Shown: positions 47,135 to 58,100, counted from the stretch's first letter. The stretch: DNA of 64,000 nucleotides from Enterovibrio norvegicus FF-33 (GCF_000286835.2 NZ_AJYD02000038.1:124001-188000), one strand, 5' to 3'. Translations and numbers: made by a program. The notes: generated by a model from the letters alone, not told the origin.

Positions 47135-47495
47135 TTGCCATATTATTCCTTAATTAACCACTTAAGGTATGAGTGATAATCAACCCAGCCAGTAAGGGTC
47201 ACAAGCGAGCGACCGTTGAAAGTTACAACTAATGTCCCATTTCAATTACACGTATCAACTGTGAATAATATTGTTCATACAGTTCAAATGATGAACAAAC
47301 CATACATGCAGCATGAGAAAAAAGTCACAAACCTGTGATCAGCACCACATTTGTGTAGGTTGACGCCCATTGAGGAATTAGCATTCTAGACAACACGCGA
47401 GGTTCAATGCCAATGGGTGTATTACAAGACACCATTTTGAACGCGAGGAATACACGGTGGTAAAATCGACGTAATCTCTCGTCAACCTTGTACTC
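47135..47495. promoter_or_regulatory. Divergent intergenic region with an operator-like repeat
   Basis: No gene seen. Holds a perfect inverted repeat TTGTTCAT-N12-ATGAACAA at 47271-47298 between the divergent genes, plus a small one, GGTGT-N8-ACACC, at 47416-47433. The first has the size of a dimeric repressor site. Confidence 0.45.
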
Positions 47496-47897
47496 ATGAT
47501 GAATCGAAAAATAATGCTAATTGTTGGCTTTACCCTGACATTGCTTTTGATGGCATCATCTGTTGAATACGCCATTTATGACGATTATTCAGTGTATCGA
47601 ACTGACTATCTAATCTATTTACTATTCGGCTACGTCACCTGTCTCCTGGTTGCTTTAAAGTACAAAGTCGGCAAATGGATGTTGGTCATTTTTTTCATGA
47701 TGCAGTCAGTCACGCTGTTCGCTGATTCGCCAATTTTCTACTTCAGAACCGGTCTTTCCATGTATATTTCGACCTGGGTCGGCCAAATAGACGTCCCTTC
47801 GGCTGAAAGAACGGGCTTATCCATTAATCTCTTGGCGATAGGCATGATGATATTGACGTGGTCATCATTGAAAAGTGACAATACTGAGGATCAGTAA
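47496..47897 (+). CDS. Small membrane protein, four helices, unknown
   Basis: 133 residues with four hydrophobic segments (about 6-22, 38-54, 62-78, 108-122). No family recognised. Starts ATGATG; no strong ribosome site. The next gene starts 23 bases later. Confidence 0.65.
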   Translation: MMNRKIMLIVGFTLTLLLMASSVEYAIYDDYSVYRTDYLIYLLFGYVTCLLVALKYKVGKWMLVIFFMMQSVTLFADSPIFYFRTGLSMYISTWVGQIDVPSAERTGLSINLLAIGMMILTWSSLKSDNTEDQ

Positions 47898-47920
47898 TAC
47901 TGTTCCTACCTGGAGAAAAA

Positions 47921-48109
47921 ATGATAAAAACAGCACCAACTAAACGCATAGATTGGTTGATATTTTTTCGCCGAGCGAAAACTGTCGATACGCTGGACTT
48001 AATGCTGGATGCCGCACTGAAAAAACTCAACACGGTTGCTGAACAAGCCGATGCCATCCTCGGGCATGAAGCGCGCCTTGATGAGATTGAAGGATATAGG
48101 AAAGTCTAG
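47921..48109 (+). CDS. Small cytoplasmic protein, unknown
   Basis: 62 residues, basic start then an amphipathic helix (DTLDLMLDAALKKLNTVAEQADAIL). GGAG six bases before the ATG supports translation. Probably cotranscribed with the membrane protein before it. Confidence 0.6.
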   Translation: MIKTAPTKRIDWLIFFRRAKTVDTLDLMLDAALKKLNTVAEQADAILGHEARLDEIEGYRKV

Positions 48110-48287
48110 AGGCAGGTAAAAAGAGCCCCATGAACTTGCGGAGAGATTAGAGAAAGGAACAAAGGGCTCTCGAGATCCATTGAAACGCTTTTTCCTATCG
48201 CGACCAACTCTCTTCTTATGATTCAGAGTGAAACAACATGGGTGTTTAACTGCTACGTTTCTCAGCGCCAAATCTTGCGAAGTGTCC

Positions 48288-49025
48288 CTAACAACCTATT
48301 CGCTTTTTCATGGCACTGCTCAGTGCTATTTCGGGAAGTGAATAGCCAACACGCGTCTTCAATTCTTGAAGTGAAACCTGCTTATCACAGTATCGCGTTG
48401 TGCGTTTAGTGTCTTGTTCCATAATAAACGCGGCGGCGTTCCCTCTTTCGTCATACACAACCTTATAGAACGCTGACGGGATTTCATGATCTTCATTTGC
48501 TTTTGGCATGTCATCCATCGGTTTCTCATACAAAGAACCGTTAATGACAAACAATGACTCACCGTAGCTAACACCGTCACGTATTGCCTGCTCAAGATCT
48601 TCCCATGATCCCTGATTCAATGCTGACGATTGCGGTACAATGTTGCTGATATAGTTCGTCTCATACCAATACTTGCTACCTGCAAAAGCGGCTAACGGGG
48701 CCATGTGCCCACGATCCGCACCGATGGCTTTAAATGCGCCAGAATAGTCCCCTTTCTCAAGAACATCTTCTTCGGGTAACACAGGGTTATTGCCCCAATT
48801 CCTTCCAGGCCCAGGTCCAAAGTTGACCACATCAACTTCATACGCCGCCCAGTCAGCAAACTTGGTCGTCGGGTTTTGTGAAAGCGCATAGATGTGTGTG
48901 AAGACGAGGTTGTTGCCGTCACGCACTTCTGGGCAACCCAATGGGCAAAACGGGGAATATATATTGGCGGAGGCAGAGAGTGATAGAAACAACGCCGGTA
49001 TGCTAAGAAGATGGGGAAGATTCAC
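48288..49025 (-). CDS. Secreted DNA/RNA non-specific endonuclease (DRGH type)
   Basis: Serratia-nuclease / EndoG-like enzyme that cuts DNA and RNA with Mg2+. The active-site DRGHMAPLAAF and the metal-ligand NIVPQSSALNQGSWEDLE block are intact. From the GTG at 49025, chosen because AAGGA stands eight bases upstream, the product is 245 residues with a clear signal peptide (VNLPHLLSIPALFLSLSASA). The longer frame from ATG 49079 would bury that signal behind 18 charged residues. Two Cys near the mature N-terminus (FCPLGCPE) could form a disulfide. Probably extracellular or periplasmic for nutrient scavenging or DNA defence. Confidence 0.88.
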   Translation of the reverse strand: MNLPHLLSIPALFLSLSASANIYSPFCPLGCPEVRDGNNLVFTHIYALSQNPTTKFADWAAYEVDVVNFGPGPGRNWGNNPVLPEEDVLEKGDYSGAFKAIGADRGHMAPLAAFAGSKYWYETNYISNIVPQSSALNQGSWEDLEQAIRDGVSYGESLFVINGSLYEKPMDDMPKANEDHEIPSAFYKVVYDERGNAAAFIMEQDTKRTTRYCDKQVSLQELKTRVGYSLPEIALSSAMKKRIGC

Positions 49026-49357
49026 GGTGAAAATCCTTGTCCGTTTGATTTGTGAGTGAGAATGTTGAAAGCAAGTCATGATAACTCATTCTGGCTAACA
49101 TCCCTTTCTCATGTCCCAAAACCAGTTTGATCGCGATCGCTCAATGCCGTTTCTGCACCATTTCGTGTTATCAGTCATGAAGAAAAATCCCAAACCAATT
49201 ATTTTTTGCCAAATATGTACTAATGGATAGGTAAAAGAAATGAGCACATCATCGGCATTTTTTATGATGTTGCTCATAAACTCAATGTGTTGATTGAAAA
49301 AATTATAGTTAGCCCTACGGCATTCATATCTTTTACTCAGCGAATAAGGAAAATGGC
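49026..49357. other. Divergent gap with a long hairpin
   Basis: Between the nuclease gene and the PD-(D/E)XK gene. Contains a 13-bp stem with one bulged T at 49240-49277 (ATGAGCA-CATCAT / ATGATG-T-TGCTCAT). No convincing gene: the 60-codon minus-strand frame here has no ribosome site. Confidence 0.5.
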
Positions 49358-50326
49358 ATGCTAGAAGTTAAATGCATGAAAACTATTAATCCGATGCAAA
49401 CACTTAATACATTTCAAAGCATTACAGAACGCGATATTGATCTCTTAGTGCTAGAGGAACTGAACGTTTCAGACTCCTTTTCTCAATGGATCGTTTGCCA
49501 AGTTCGTAAAGAAGTAGCCTCTGTTAAAACGATCGGTGCTTGGCACTCTGTAGCTGATACATCTCTCGGAGAGTCGGATCTTGTTTATCTCTACCAATCT
49601 GATGATATGTCTTCTCACGCCATACTATTAGAAAACAAAATTGATGCTTCAGCTCAACCACAGCAAGGAAAGCGATACAGATTAAGAGGAAATAAAGGTA
49701 TTGAAGATGGACTATGGCAAGATTTCAGAACCTGCATCATTGCACCAGAGGATTACATTGCTAGAAATTCTGAGCCTTATGATGCGGCCATCTCATACGA
49801 AAAAATCATGGATTATTTCGTTGCCCAAGGCGACAAACGAGGGTGCTATCGCGCTCAGATATTAAAAAACGCGATCGATAAAAATCGAAGATATTATGTA
49901 GCGAAAATTTGCTCAAGAACTACAGAATTTGCCAGAAAATATTTGGCTTACGTTTCAAATAACTTCCCAAAGTTGAACCCAGAACAATCAAAACCTCGAG
50001 CTGTTGGACACAACTGGATTCATTTCTACCCTGATCCTGCCAACAAACAGGTGCGAATTGTTCATCAAATCTACGGTAAAACTATTAAGTTGCAGTTTCT
50101 TGGTCGAGCAGACGACTTCGACCATATCAAGAGCCAGTTTGAGTGCTTAGAGATGAAAGGGTATCAAATAGTTAAATCGGGTAAATCAGTCAATATCGAA
50201 ACGCCACTACCTGAGATTAAAATCACGGTACAAGAGTTTGAATCAGTCATGGAAGAGATAGGCACCGCACTTGAAAAAGCACAGGTGTTGAAATCGTTGA
50301 TGAGAAGACTCCAAACAGCAGTGTGA
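49358..50326 (+). CDS. PD-(D/E)XK nuclease-like protein
   Basis: 322 residues. An N-terminal endonuclease core is suggested by LGESDLVYLY (acidic Asp), then HAILLENKIDA (E-x-K) and QPQQGKRYRLRGNKG, the order of PF14281-type PD-(D/E)XK proteins. The C-terminal half (GHNWIHFYPDP...VRIVHQIYGKTIKLQFLG) may be a sensor or binding domain. AAGGA precedes the ATG. Stands alone; it could be a defence gene or an orphan from a mobile element. Family call is by motif only. Confidence 0.75.
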   Translation: MLEVKCMKTINPMQTLNTFQSITERDIDLLVLEELNVSDSFSQWIVCQVRKEVASVKTIGAWHSVADTSLGESDLVYLYQSDDMSSHAILLENKIDASAQPQQGKRYRLRGNKGIEDGLWQDFRTCIIAPEDYIARNSEPYDAAISYEKIMDYFVAQGDKRGCYRAQILKNAIDKNRRYYVAKICSRTTEFARKYLAYVSNNFPKLNPEQSKPRAVGHNWIHFYPDPANKQVRIVHQIYGKTIKLQFLGRADDFDHIKSQFECLEMKGYQIVKSGKSVNIETPLPEIKITVQEFESVMEEIGTALEKAQVLKSLMRRLQTAV

Positions 50327-50646
50327 GAGGGCTAGGACACAAAAACATGAGAAGGTCATGCCCAAAGGCGAGTTAGTTACCGCTTACGCCTCTAAATCAT
50401 CTTTTGGCTTGTTTTTTCTAATGCCTGTCTAGTGTCTATGGACTGTACACTCAAGCTAGCAACCAAAGTCTTTAACGTCCACTCATAAGCATTTGATATT
50501 TTGTCTCTTTTGTGAAAGTAGTGAATTGACACCCGCTTCATGCTAATTAATACCCAATTAAGCTTAAATTAAAGTTGTAATAAGTGGCTATTATTGCGAT
50601 AACTGAATGTACCAGCAGAGTACAAATTTCTAGTAAGGAGTTATAA
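50327..50646. promoter_or_regulatory. Control region of the Fic operon
   Basis: No gene seen. An inverted repeat TGTAC-N7-GTACA lies at 50608-50624, just upstream of the AAGGAG and ATG of the 87-residue gene, a likely place for autoregulation by an antitoxin. Confidence 0.45.
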
Positions 50647-50910
50647 ATGAGTGTTTCAGTAGCTGACTTTGAGGCGAAAGTATTAGCGCTTGAGGAGGTT
50701 GTGATTAGGGTTCGTGCGCCTCGGGCAGCGATGGTTGAAGACTACAATTATGCAAGGAAGGCTGCGGGAAGCTCCTCTGTTACTGAGTGGTTACAGAATC
50801 GAATTTGGCCTTGTATTGATGGCTTCGAGGTAGAAGTTATTGCTGGGAATCATACCGCGCCTCATGGAAGAACAAAGTTAGACACTCTTCGTGCCACTTA
50901 TGTTTACTAA
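50647..50910 (+). CDS. First gene of the Fic operon, 87 residues, unknown
   Basis: Start MSVSVADFEAKVLALEEVVIRVRAP; the end has GFEVEVIAGNHTAPHGRTKLDTLRATYVY. AAGGAG with ideal spacing makes it a strongly translated first gene. No helix-turn-helix is obvious. The operon order 87-aa gene, antitoxin-like gene, fic suggests a third component or a regulator. Not recognised. Confidence 0.7.
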   Translation: MSVSVADFEAKVLALEEVVIRVRAPRAAMVEDYNYARKAAGSSSVTEWLQNRIWPCIDGFEVEVIAGNHTAPHGRTKLDTLRATYVY

Positions 50911-50934
50911 CAATTGCTTGTTAAGCACGTTTCA

Positions 50935-51456
50935 ATGGGCGATCACGGAATGGAAATATTAAGAAAAGACTTAATTAAGGCTTATCGGTTTCTGGTTCTT
51001 AGGGATGACATTAGCTTACTGAATATGTCCTCGAGTTATCAGAACTTCTCTCGTGACCTTAAGGAGCTGACGGGGATCTCTGAGCCAATCAAAGGATCTG
51101 AAGATCTCAAGGCATTTTTGGTAATGATTGCGAAACCATGCTCTGAGATGCCTCCTTGGGAGGATATACGTAAGGGCAAATCTTTTCGAGATGTAAAACT
51201 GTATCTGAGAAAGAGTTTGGCCAGAGATGTAAAGGCACGATCTTGGGCTCAGCTTGAACAGTACTATTCGGCATTGAGGGCTATCTTTGAGTCATATCAG
51301 AGAAAATTAACTCCTGAAGAGCTTTACGCCATGAACAACGCTAGTAGCTTCAAAGGTTCTTCGAACTTAGAGGGGATCACAGTGTCGGGCGAACCCAAAA
51401 CTGAGTCGAAGGAAGAGATTATCGCTCGCATACTCAAAAAAAGGAACAAAGGATAA
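50935..51456 (+). CDS. Fic antitoxin-like protein with C-terminal inhibitory motif
   Basis: About 173 residues from the ATG at 50935 (50950 also possible; the open frame reaches a TTG at 50914; no clear ribosome site, so coupling to the gene before is likely). The N-terminal ~120 residues are a helical domain I do not recognise. The C-terminal part contains FKGSSNLEGITVSGE: SSNLEG fits the (S/T)xxxE(G/N) inhibitory motif of Fic antitoxins and resembles SQRLEG of VbhA. It is followed by a VbhA-like EEIIARILKKR helix. Known VbhA/YhfG antitoxins are only about 60 residues, so this one is a long form. The stop overlaps the fic start (TAATG). Confidence 0.78.
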   Translation: MGDHGMEILRKDLIKAYRFLVLRDDISLLNMSSSYQNFSRDLKELTGISEPIKGSEDLKAFLVMIAKPCSEMPPWEDIRKGKSFRDVKLYLRKSLARDVKARSWAQLEQYYSALRAIFESYQRKLTPEELYAMNNASSFKGSSNLEGITVSGEPKTESKEEIIARILKKRNKG

Positions 51457-52043
51457 TGGACAAGTACACGCCTATCTATGGCGATCCGTATTGCTACCCT
51501 GGTACAGATGTACTGATTAACAATTTCGACGAGCGAAATATCTACATCCTCGAAGAGTTGGAGGTTGATCTAACTGAGGCCGCAGCGCAAAAGATTCAAT
51601 TTCGTCACCCTCCTTATAACTTGCGAACAATGGAGCAGATCCACGCTTCACTTTTTAGCGATCTCTATCCTTGGGCTGGCAAGCTCAGGACTTGTGATAT
51701 AACCAAGGGTGATACGCGTTTTTGCAACTGTAACTTTATAGAGCTAGAGGCCACAAAGTTGTTTGCTGCGTTGGCGGAAGATAAATGGCTTAAAGGACTG
51801 CCGATAGCTCAATTCGCTGAAAAGCTTGCCGAACATTATTGTGAGTTTAATTTGCTACATCCTTTCAGGGAGGGAAACGGACGAACTCAGAGATACCTAT
51901 TTGACTTCATTGCAAACAGCAACGGCTATGTGGTTATGTGGGGCGAAATAGAGCGTAAGGAGTGGCTAAATGCTAACGTAATGGGTGTATTCGATCCGGA
52001 GCCAATGGCCATACTGTTTAGGAGGGCTATTAACTTGCTATAA
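51456..52043 (+). CDS. fic: Fic-domain toxin (AMPylator)
   Basis: Fic enzymes transfer AMP (or related groups) from ATP to target proteins, e.g. DNA gyrase and topoisomerase IV for VbhT-like toxins. 195 residues with the full active site HPFREGNGRTQR (135-146), matching HPFx(D/E)GNGRxxR; the catalytic His and anion-hole residues are intact. The flap LRTCDITKGDTRFCN and the start YGDPYCYPGTDVL match E. coli Fic, though E. coli has a changed motif and this one is canonical. No inhibitory helix lies inside it, so it is class I, needing the separate antitoxin upstream. ATG overlaps the antitoxin stop. Confidence 0.94.
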   Translation: MDKYTPIYGDPYCYPGTDVLINNFDERNIYILEELEVDLTEAAAQKIQFRHPPYNLRTMEQIHASLFSDLYPWAGKLRTCDITKGDTRFCNCNFIELEATKLFAALAEDKWLKGLPIAQFAEKLAEHYCEFNLLHPFREGNGRTQRYLFDFIANSNGYVVMWGEIERKEWLNANVMGVFDPEPMAILFRRAINLL

Positions 52044-52069
52044 CGCAGTTTTGTGCAAAAATCAGTTTG

Positions 52070-52097
52070 AAGGCGACCGTTCTGAACTGGTAGCCTT
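52070..52097 (+). terminator. Weak terminator of the Fic operon
   Basis: Stem AAGGCGACC / GGTAGCCTT with one mismatch and TT tail, between fic and the convergent phage operon. Confidence 0.5.
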
Positions 52098-52124
52098 TAT
52101 CAGCCCGACTGGATTAACAAACTA

Positions 52125-55100
52125 TCAATTATCCAAATACCGCAAGCTTTTCGTCACCCGTATACCCTCTGTATTCTCATGACTCGCTCGTTGTCTAGCT
52201 TTAATTGACCGTCTAAGCGCTCTTGCATCTATCGCAATAGGCCGATGAACATAATTGAATTTCCCTATTTGCTTTTTTACATCAAGCATCAACGCGGCAT
52301 CAGCTTGCTTGGCCGCCAACCAATACGCCGTCATTAGGTCTCGGCGTCGGTCGAGTATGTGTTTCTCATAGCCCTTGATGGCATTATTTTGCTCATACTG
52401 TTTCATCAAGTCGTGGTCTGAGAACCCAATGCCTTGCAGCAAGAGTTGATGCCAAATGAAATCACCTTTCTCCTTGTAAGCATCCCCCCGATAGTTCAAC
52501 GCGCCCTCTTCCTCGTACCGAAATGCCTTCATCGGATCTCGAACAAATTTAGGCACAATCTTTTCGATTCCTCGCCCGTATTTACCATCAGAGATGTCCT
52601 GGCTACCACGAATTGCGCCCATCACCACACCACCAAGAACGGGTCCTGCAATTTGCTGCGCGTAATGAGTCCACAAGTCCTGCCCTTCCAAATCTCTATT
52701 GGGATCGCGGATCCAAAGGCCATCAAGTGAAATACGGGGAGATACACCGGCACCACCCGCGCCATAGAGAACCAAGTCACTCATCTCTTTTCCGACGATG
52801 TCGGATAGGTAGGCTTTGAATTCAATCTCTGCATCCCAGGGCTCATCATCGTCACCAAAGGCCGCATCCAACGCATTGGCGAGCGCGTAAAGCATTCCAA
52901 GAGGCATAGCACTTACGCCACCTAGCAATGCCGTCAACCCAAGTGTGCCGAAAAGCTGCTTTCGTGCTGCCGATTTTTCTTCGACTGTTGCTCCCTTAAA
53001 ACCAACATATAGATTGCGCAGTAAGTAATACGTCATGTTCTGGCTGTATTGCTTGAACTGGGTAATGACTTTCATCGAGGGAGATTGCATGTATCGAGCG
53101 CGATTGGCATTGGTATAGTCAAAGTGAGCGTCCCACGTCATGTCAGCAGCGGCTTTGACTGACGCCTCATGGCTTATCCCTTTTTGCCTCGACAAACGAT
53201 AAGCAGCAATCGCGGTTGTTTCGCGGTTAAACACTTCGGCTTTATGGAACAGTGCGCTCACCATACCCATCACTTTTTCGCGATTCTCGTTGTATTGCCA
53301 ATTCTCCGCTTCGGCCATTCCGGCTAAATCATGCGCATTGGTCGCATCCAAAAGGCCCATGTCATGCCATTGTTGATAGGCATCCTTTTCGTCATATCCA
53401 TTGAGCTTATTGAGGATTTTTCCTTTACTGGTCACAAACTCTTTCATAGTTCGCGTCAACGCACCCGCCGCTTTGGCTGAACCAAACTTACTCGCAAGAA
53501 TCGGTAACGCCACCACGAAATTCTGAGTCGTGTTGACGGCGGCAGCGGCCGGAGACACACCTAGCATCCAGATAAAACCCAGTGACGTAATGTGTTGAGC
53601 GACGCTTGAATGTTTTGGGTTCATCACCCAATCGTGACGCTTCAAGAGCTCTTCGGCATAGCGACCGGCTTGATTGTCACCCGATGCGTCAGCTGCCTTT
53701 GATGTGTCATTGGCATGCTTGGTCAATTCATCAGCATATTCCATCCTAGCGAGCTGATACGCACCTTTCATCATGTTCGATGCCATGGCCCGCAGCGCAT
53801 CATTGCTCCACCCTTTGACTTTCTTACGGTGAAGAAACTGTTTGCGCATTGAGCGAGACGGGAGTGCCTGCAGGTAAAGCTGATAGATAGCGTCTTTGAT
53901 TTCTTCTTTCTTGGCCTCATTCAACGATGTGCCGTCGACCTTACCAATAAAATCCGTAACAAAACTTAGGCTCGCCCCGCTAATACCCGTATTGCCTTCC
54001 AGGCGGTAACCTGTATTTACATCAAACCCCTTCTTACGGAGCCGGTCAGCGGTACCGGTTTGTTCTGCTTCACTATCGAACATCATGTAACGCTTTTCGC
54101 CGTTCTCATCGACGGAAGACAGCCAATATTTACCAAAACGTGTTAGCGGGAAATAGGGTGCGTTAACCTCTTGCAAATCAAAGACGGTGCGAAGCTCTGC
54201 AATCTGTTTCTTCTTTCTCCTGCCATCGACCTCGGCATTCTGTATTTGCTGTTCTAGCAGACGCCGATAGTCATGGTGACGTTGTTTGTAGTTATCTCGC
54301 ATTGAGCGATAATGCGTTTTCGCCTCTTCAGGCAACCTATCGAACTGCCGTTTTAGCTGCGCATGTTTTGCCTGCCGATGTGGTTCGTTAATCAGATTAC
54401 TTCTAAGCTCTTTCAGCTCATCAGTTTGCGCTTGAGTCTTATGACTGCCCTCATTGATGTTTTCGACGTACTCGATACGCCGCTCAATGGCTGCAGCTGC
54501 AGAAACAAACTTACCATCAGGATCCACGCCCTCCACAGTCGCTTGATGGGCAAGCCCAAACATCGTGTCTGCATCATGCTGATTCTTTGCTGCCCACTTA
54601 CGAATGTCTTGCGCTATCTCCGCTGACTCAAACGCCATTTGATTACGCCTTGTCAGCATACGATGGACGGTATCGACATAGGTTTTCAGCATGGGTAGCG
54701 TGTCAGCGGCCAAATCCGACAATTGGCGAAGTGACACGGCACCCAACCCCACCTTGCCGCCGGCAACACCCTTGACGGCTAACGCCACCGAGCTGAGCGC
54801 GGATTTAAACCGATCAGCCGGTGTTTTCCCGCGCTCCACCTGCGCCATGGCCTCTTCAAACGTCATGTTCTGTGTGCGAGAAAACTTCACATCGTCGTCA
54901 TCTGGTGTTACGGTTTTACTCTCAGCTTCCGCTCCCTCCCTTGGTACAATGGGTCCTTGGGCATGTAGGCGCGGCCCCGAACTGTTGCCATCGGAAGCTG
55001 AATCATCCCGCTCAAAGGAATGGTCATAATAAAACTTGCCATCCGGCATTTCGCGCACATCAATGACAACGTCATGCACTCTGCCTTCTACTTCAAAATG

Positions 55101-58100
55101 CGCGCCAAACCGATGATGGGCGATATCGTTTTTGTTACCTTTTGACTCTTCGATCTCCCCTAAATACACGGATTTTTCAATGAGCTCGCCGGTATAGGGA
55201 ATCGATGCAGCCAAATCGGGCATCGCGCCTTTCATTGTATGTTTGATCCCCGTTTTACCCACGCTAACCGATATGCCAGAGCCCTTGTTAAGGTATGCTC
55301 GCCCTGCCAACAGAAAACCTTTTGCAAGTGCTTTTAGCCTGATTTCTTTGTAGGTTTTGCCGTGAATTGGCTCACCTCGAATAAGCGGTGCCTCGTCCTG
55401 CACCCGACTGAACTTTGCTTGCGACAGCGACGATCGCTTATTGGATGGGGTGGCCTGAACTTTCCAATGGTTCACCGACTTGATGCGGTCAATCAATGTC
55501 TGAACAATGTTGTTCATTTCTGCACGTGTCATGTCGCTTGGGCGCATCAGCCCCACCTTACGCAAAGCCCGCGCAATGGCGGCAACAAGGCGATCCCACC
55601 ATTGTTGAATACGGCTTCGCTCAATCTCTGACGCATGGGCTAACACTTCTTCGACTTGCGTGAGCGGGTCTTGATCGGCGTAGTGTTTCAGGACTGTGTC
55701 CCAAAGCGGTTTAAGGTGCTTGGATTGCTTGCCCGCATGCACCCGCTCGACGAGCTTTTGATATTCGCTGTCCCCCACCACCGCTTTCAATCCGTGATGA
55801 ACCAACACTTCATGGCGAAGTTTCTGGCGAAGCATTTTCATGTCTTTGATGTTTTCAGCGACCAATACCACAGCGGCACTCTGATCGTGATAAAAGGCAT
55901 GGACGGTGGCGTCAGGAAAGGAGCGACCAAGCATCTGTTCGGCACTTTTTTGCGTTGGGACCACCTCTATGTGTATCCCCGCTCCCCCGCGATATTCTTT
56001 CAACCACTGCTGTACCCCTAACTCTGCATGCTTGACGGACATACCTTTGATACGGGCACGTTGCCTGGAGACGCCTTCACGGGAGTACAGCATCACCCGC
56101 CCATCGTCGAATTCCTGTTGCTCGATGGTATTGAACAAGCGGTCATAGGCGCGTCGGAGTGATTGAGATTCCGATGCTGTTGGGTAGGGATACGCATTTT
56201 TAACGTCACTGCCAATCGCATTTTTCTCCCACGCGGATTCACTTGCGATGTTGGCGAGAAAGTCATTCCTTGCATCCTGATCGGCAAGTTTTGCAATCAA
56301 ATACGATTCAAATGCACGTGCACTCATTTCAACGGGCGTGGACCAATAGTCTTTACTTCTTTTTCGGTCATGCACCATAGAACGCGCTTTGAGATCACTC
56401 TTCCCAATTGTGGTCATCACGTTCATGAAGGCATCGCGCATTTCAACACGCACTTGATGGTCATTCCCCCAGTGCGTCCCCGTGTTGGTTGTCATGAAGG
56501 CATCACTGGGTTTGTGACTTCCATTATCCAATTTGGCGAAGTAGTTATCTAACGCATGCCACCACTCATGCCCGAGCGAACCCGCGCCATGCTTTTTAGT
56601 CAGATTGATCACCACCTTGCCAGGCTCGTAATGCGCCGCAGCGGGATCAACACCGCCACGCCCTCTTGCGCCAAATGCGAGTCCAAGTTGTCCATTGAGG
56701 GATATCGCTTTCGGTGAAATACCAAGAATGGCGGCCATGTCCATCAATGCGTCATAGGCATCGTTCACCATCGACTGACGCTTGCCTTGCTCCACCCAAT
56801 TGCCAAATTCCACGCCACGAAACCCAAAGGTCTTCGCAAAGTCCTCAGCTTTGACATCGCTGCCTTGGCGCATGTCTTCACCGACACGCGGATCATTGGT
56901 GTCACGACGAGGTGGCGGCGTAAACTTTGCGGCATCCAGTTTGTCTGCCAACGCATCATGGTCTTCATCGACCATACGGCGGGCTTCCCCAAGGCTGTCT
57001 ATCGGGCCTGCAAGGTCAATGTATGAACGCCCGACTTTTTTACCGACAAAATACCCAGGCTCACTGCGCTTGGTGTAGACATCAAACGAGGCCGCCTTGC
57101 GCTTTTTAGGTTGGCTCATCAATTTTTCGTATTGCGCTTTAAACTCTTCAATGGCCGCGTCTTTGGTGTCGCCATAGGATAAGAGCCTTGGCCAGTTCCC
57201 ATAAGCACTGCCTTTGGCCGAACGTTCCACCGTCCATATCGTTTTAGGAGGGTCAAACGTTTCACCTTTGAACATGCTGTAATGCCCGCTTGTCAGAGAT
57301 AGATGCGCCAGACTATGCGCATGACCCACGGCATCATAGAGCGCGGCTCTCCCCATCACTTTATGGCTGTCCCTGCTCGATGACTTTTTAAGCGCGTCAG
57401 TCACCTCCTCAGGTGTTAGTGCCCCCTTAACCGCAGCCATCGACACATCACGCATACGTTTAAGGGCGTACGCCCATGGCACTAACTTGTGCGCACGCCG
57501 AGGTTTTGGGGGAATGCTGTCACGCATGGCGCGGAAAAGACTGATGGCTGTCAACGATACACCTTGGTCCAATAAGGCGATGTAATTGGGTTGGGGCCAG
57601 GCGTTTGAGAGTGTCAGAGACTGAATGTCTTCCGGTGTTTCTCCTTTTATCGAGTCAGCGTAGGCGCCCCATACGTCTTTTCGCGCACCACCAATTTTTT
57701 CGCCGACATCTTCAATGCGATTTGGCGGGGTATCGTTATGAGGCTCGATGTTCTTTGTCACCGTCTGTGATTCTGACACCGCCCCATCATTAGGACTGGA
57801 GGGCGCGTCCTTTTCGATTTCTGGCTGATAGCGTGGCATGAACTCTTTTAGCTTTTTTGTACGGCGAGTTTTAGCTTCATCACGCATCATGCTCAGGCGT
57901 GTTTTCACAAACGCTTCGGCTTTTCTTAGATCCTCTCGCGCCGTCAGCTGCTCATGCTTGGGCAACGTACGAATAAGATTTTCACCGCGCGATCGCAAAT
58001 CATCCATCACCTGCTTAATGGCATTGGGTGAAAAATCAGGTACCGCGTTCGTTTCTGTCGCTGGCGAAAAAAGGGCTTCCGTTTTCGCACGTCGTTCAAT

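Noticed and set aside
46719-47153. 144-codon plus-strand open frame
   Set aside because: Antisense to two coupled minus-strand genes, Ser-rich shadow composition, no ribosome site.
49095-49277. 60-codon minus-strand open frame upstream of the secreted nuclease
   Set aside because: Its start lies inside the long hairpin, no ribosome site, no family likeness.
52044-52124. Prophage left attachment site
   Set aside because: No tRNA end, direct repeat partner or integrase is visible in the window, so no att site can be claimed.
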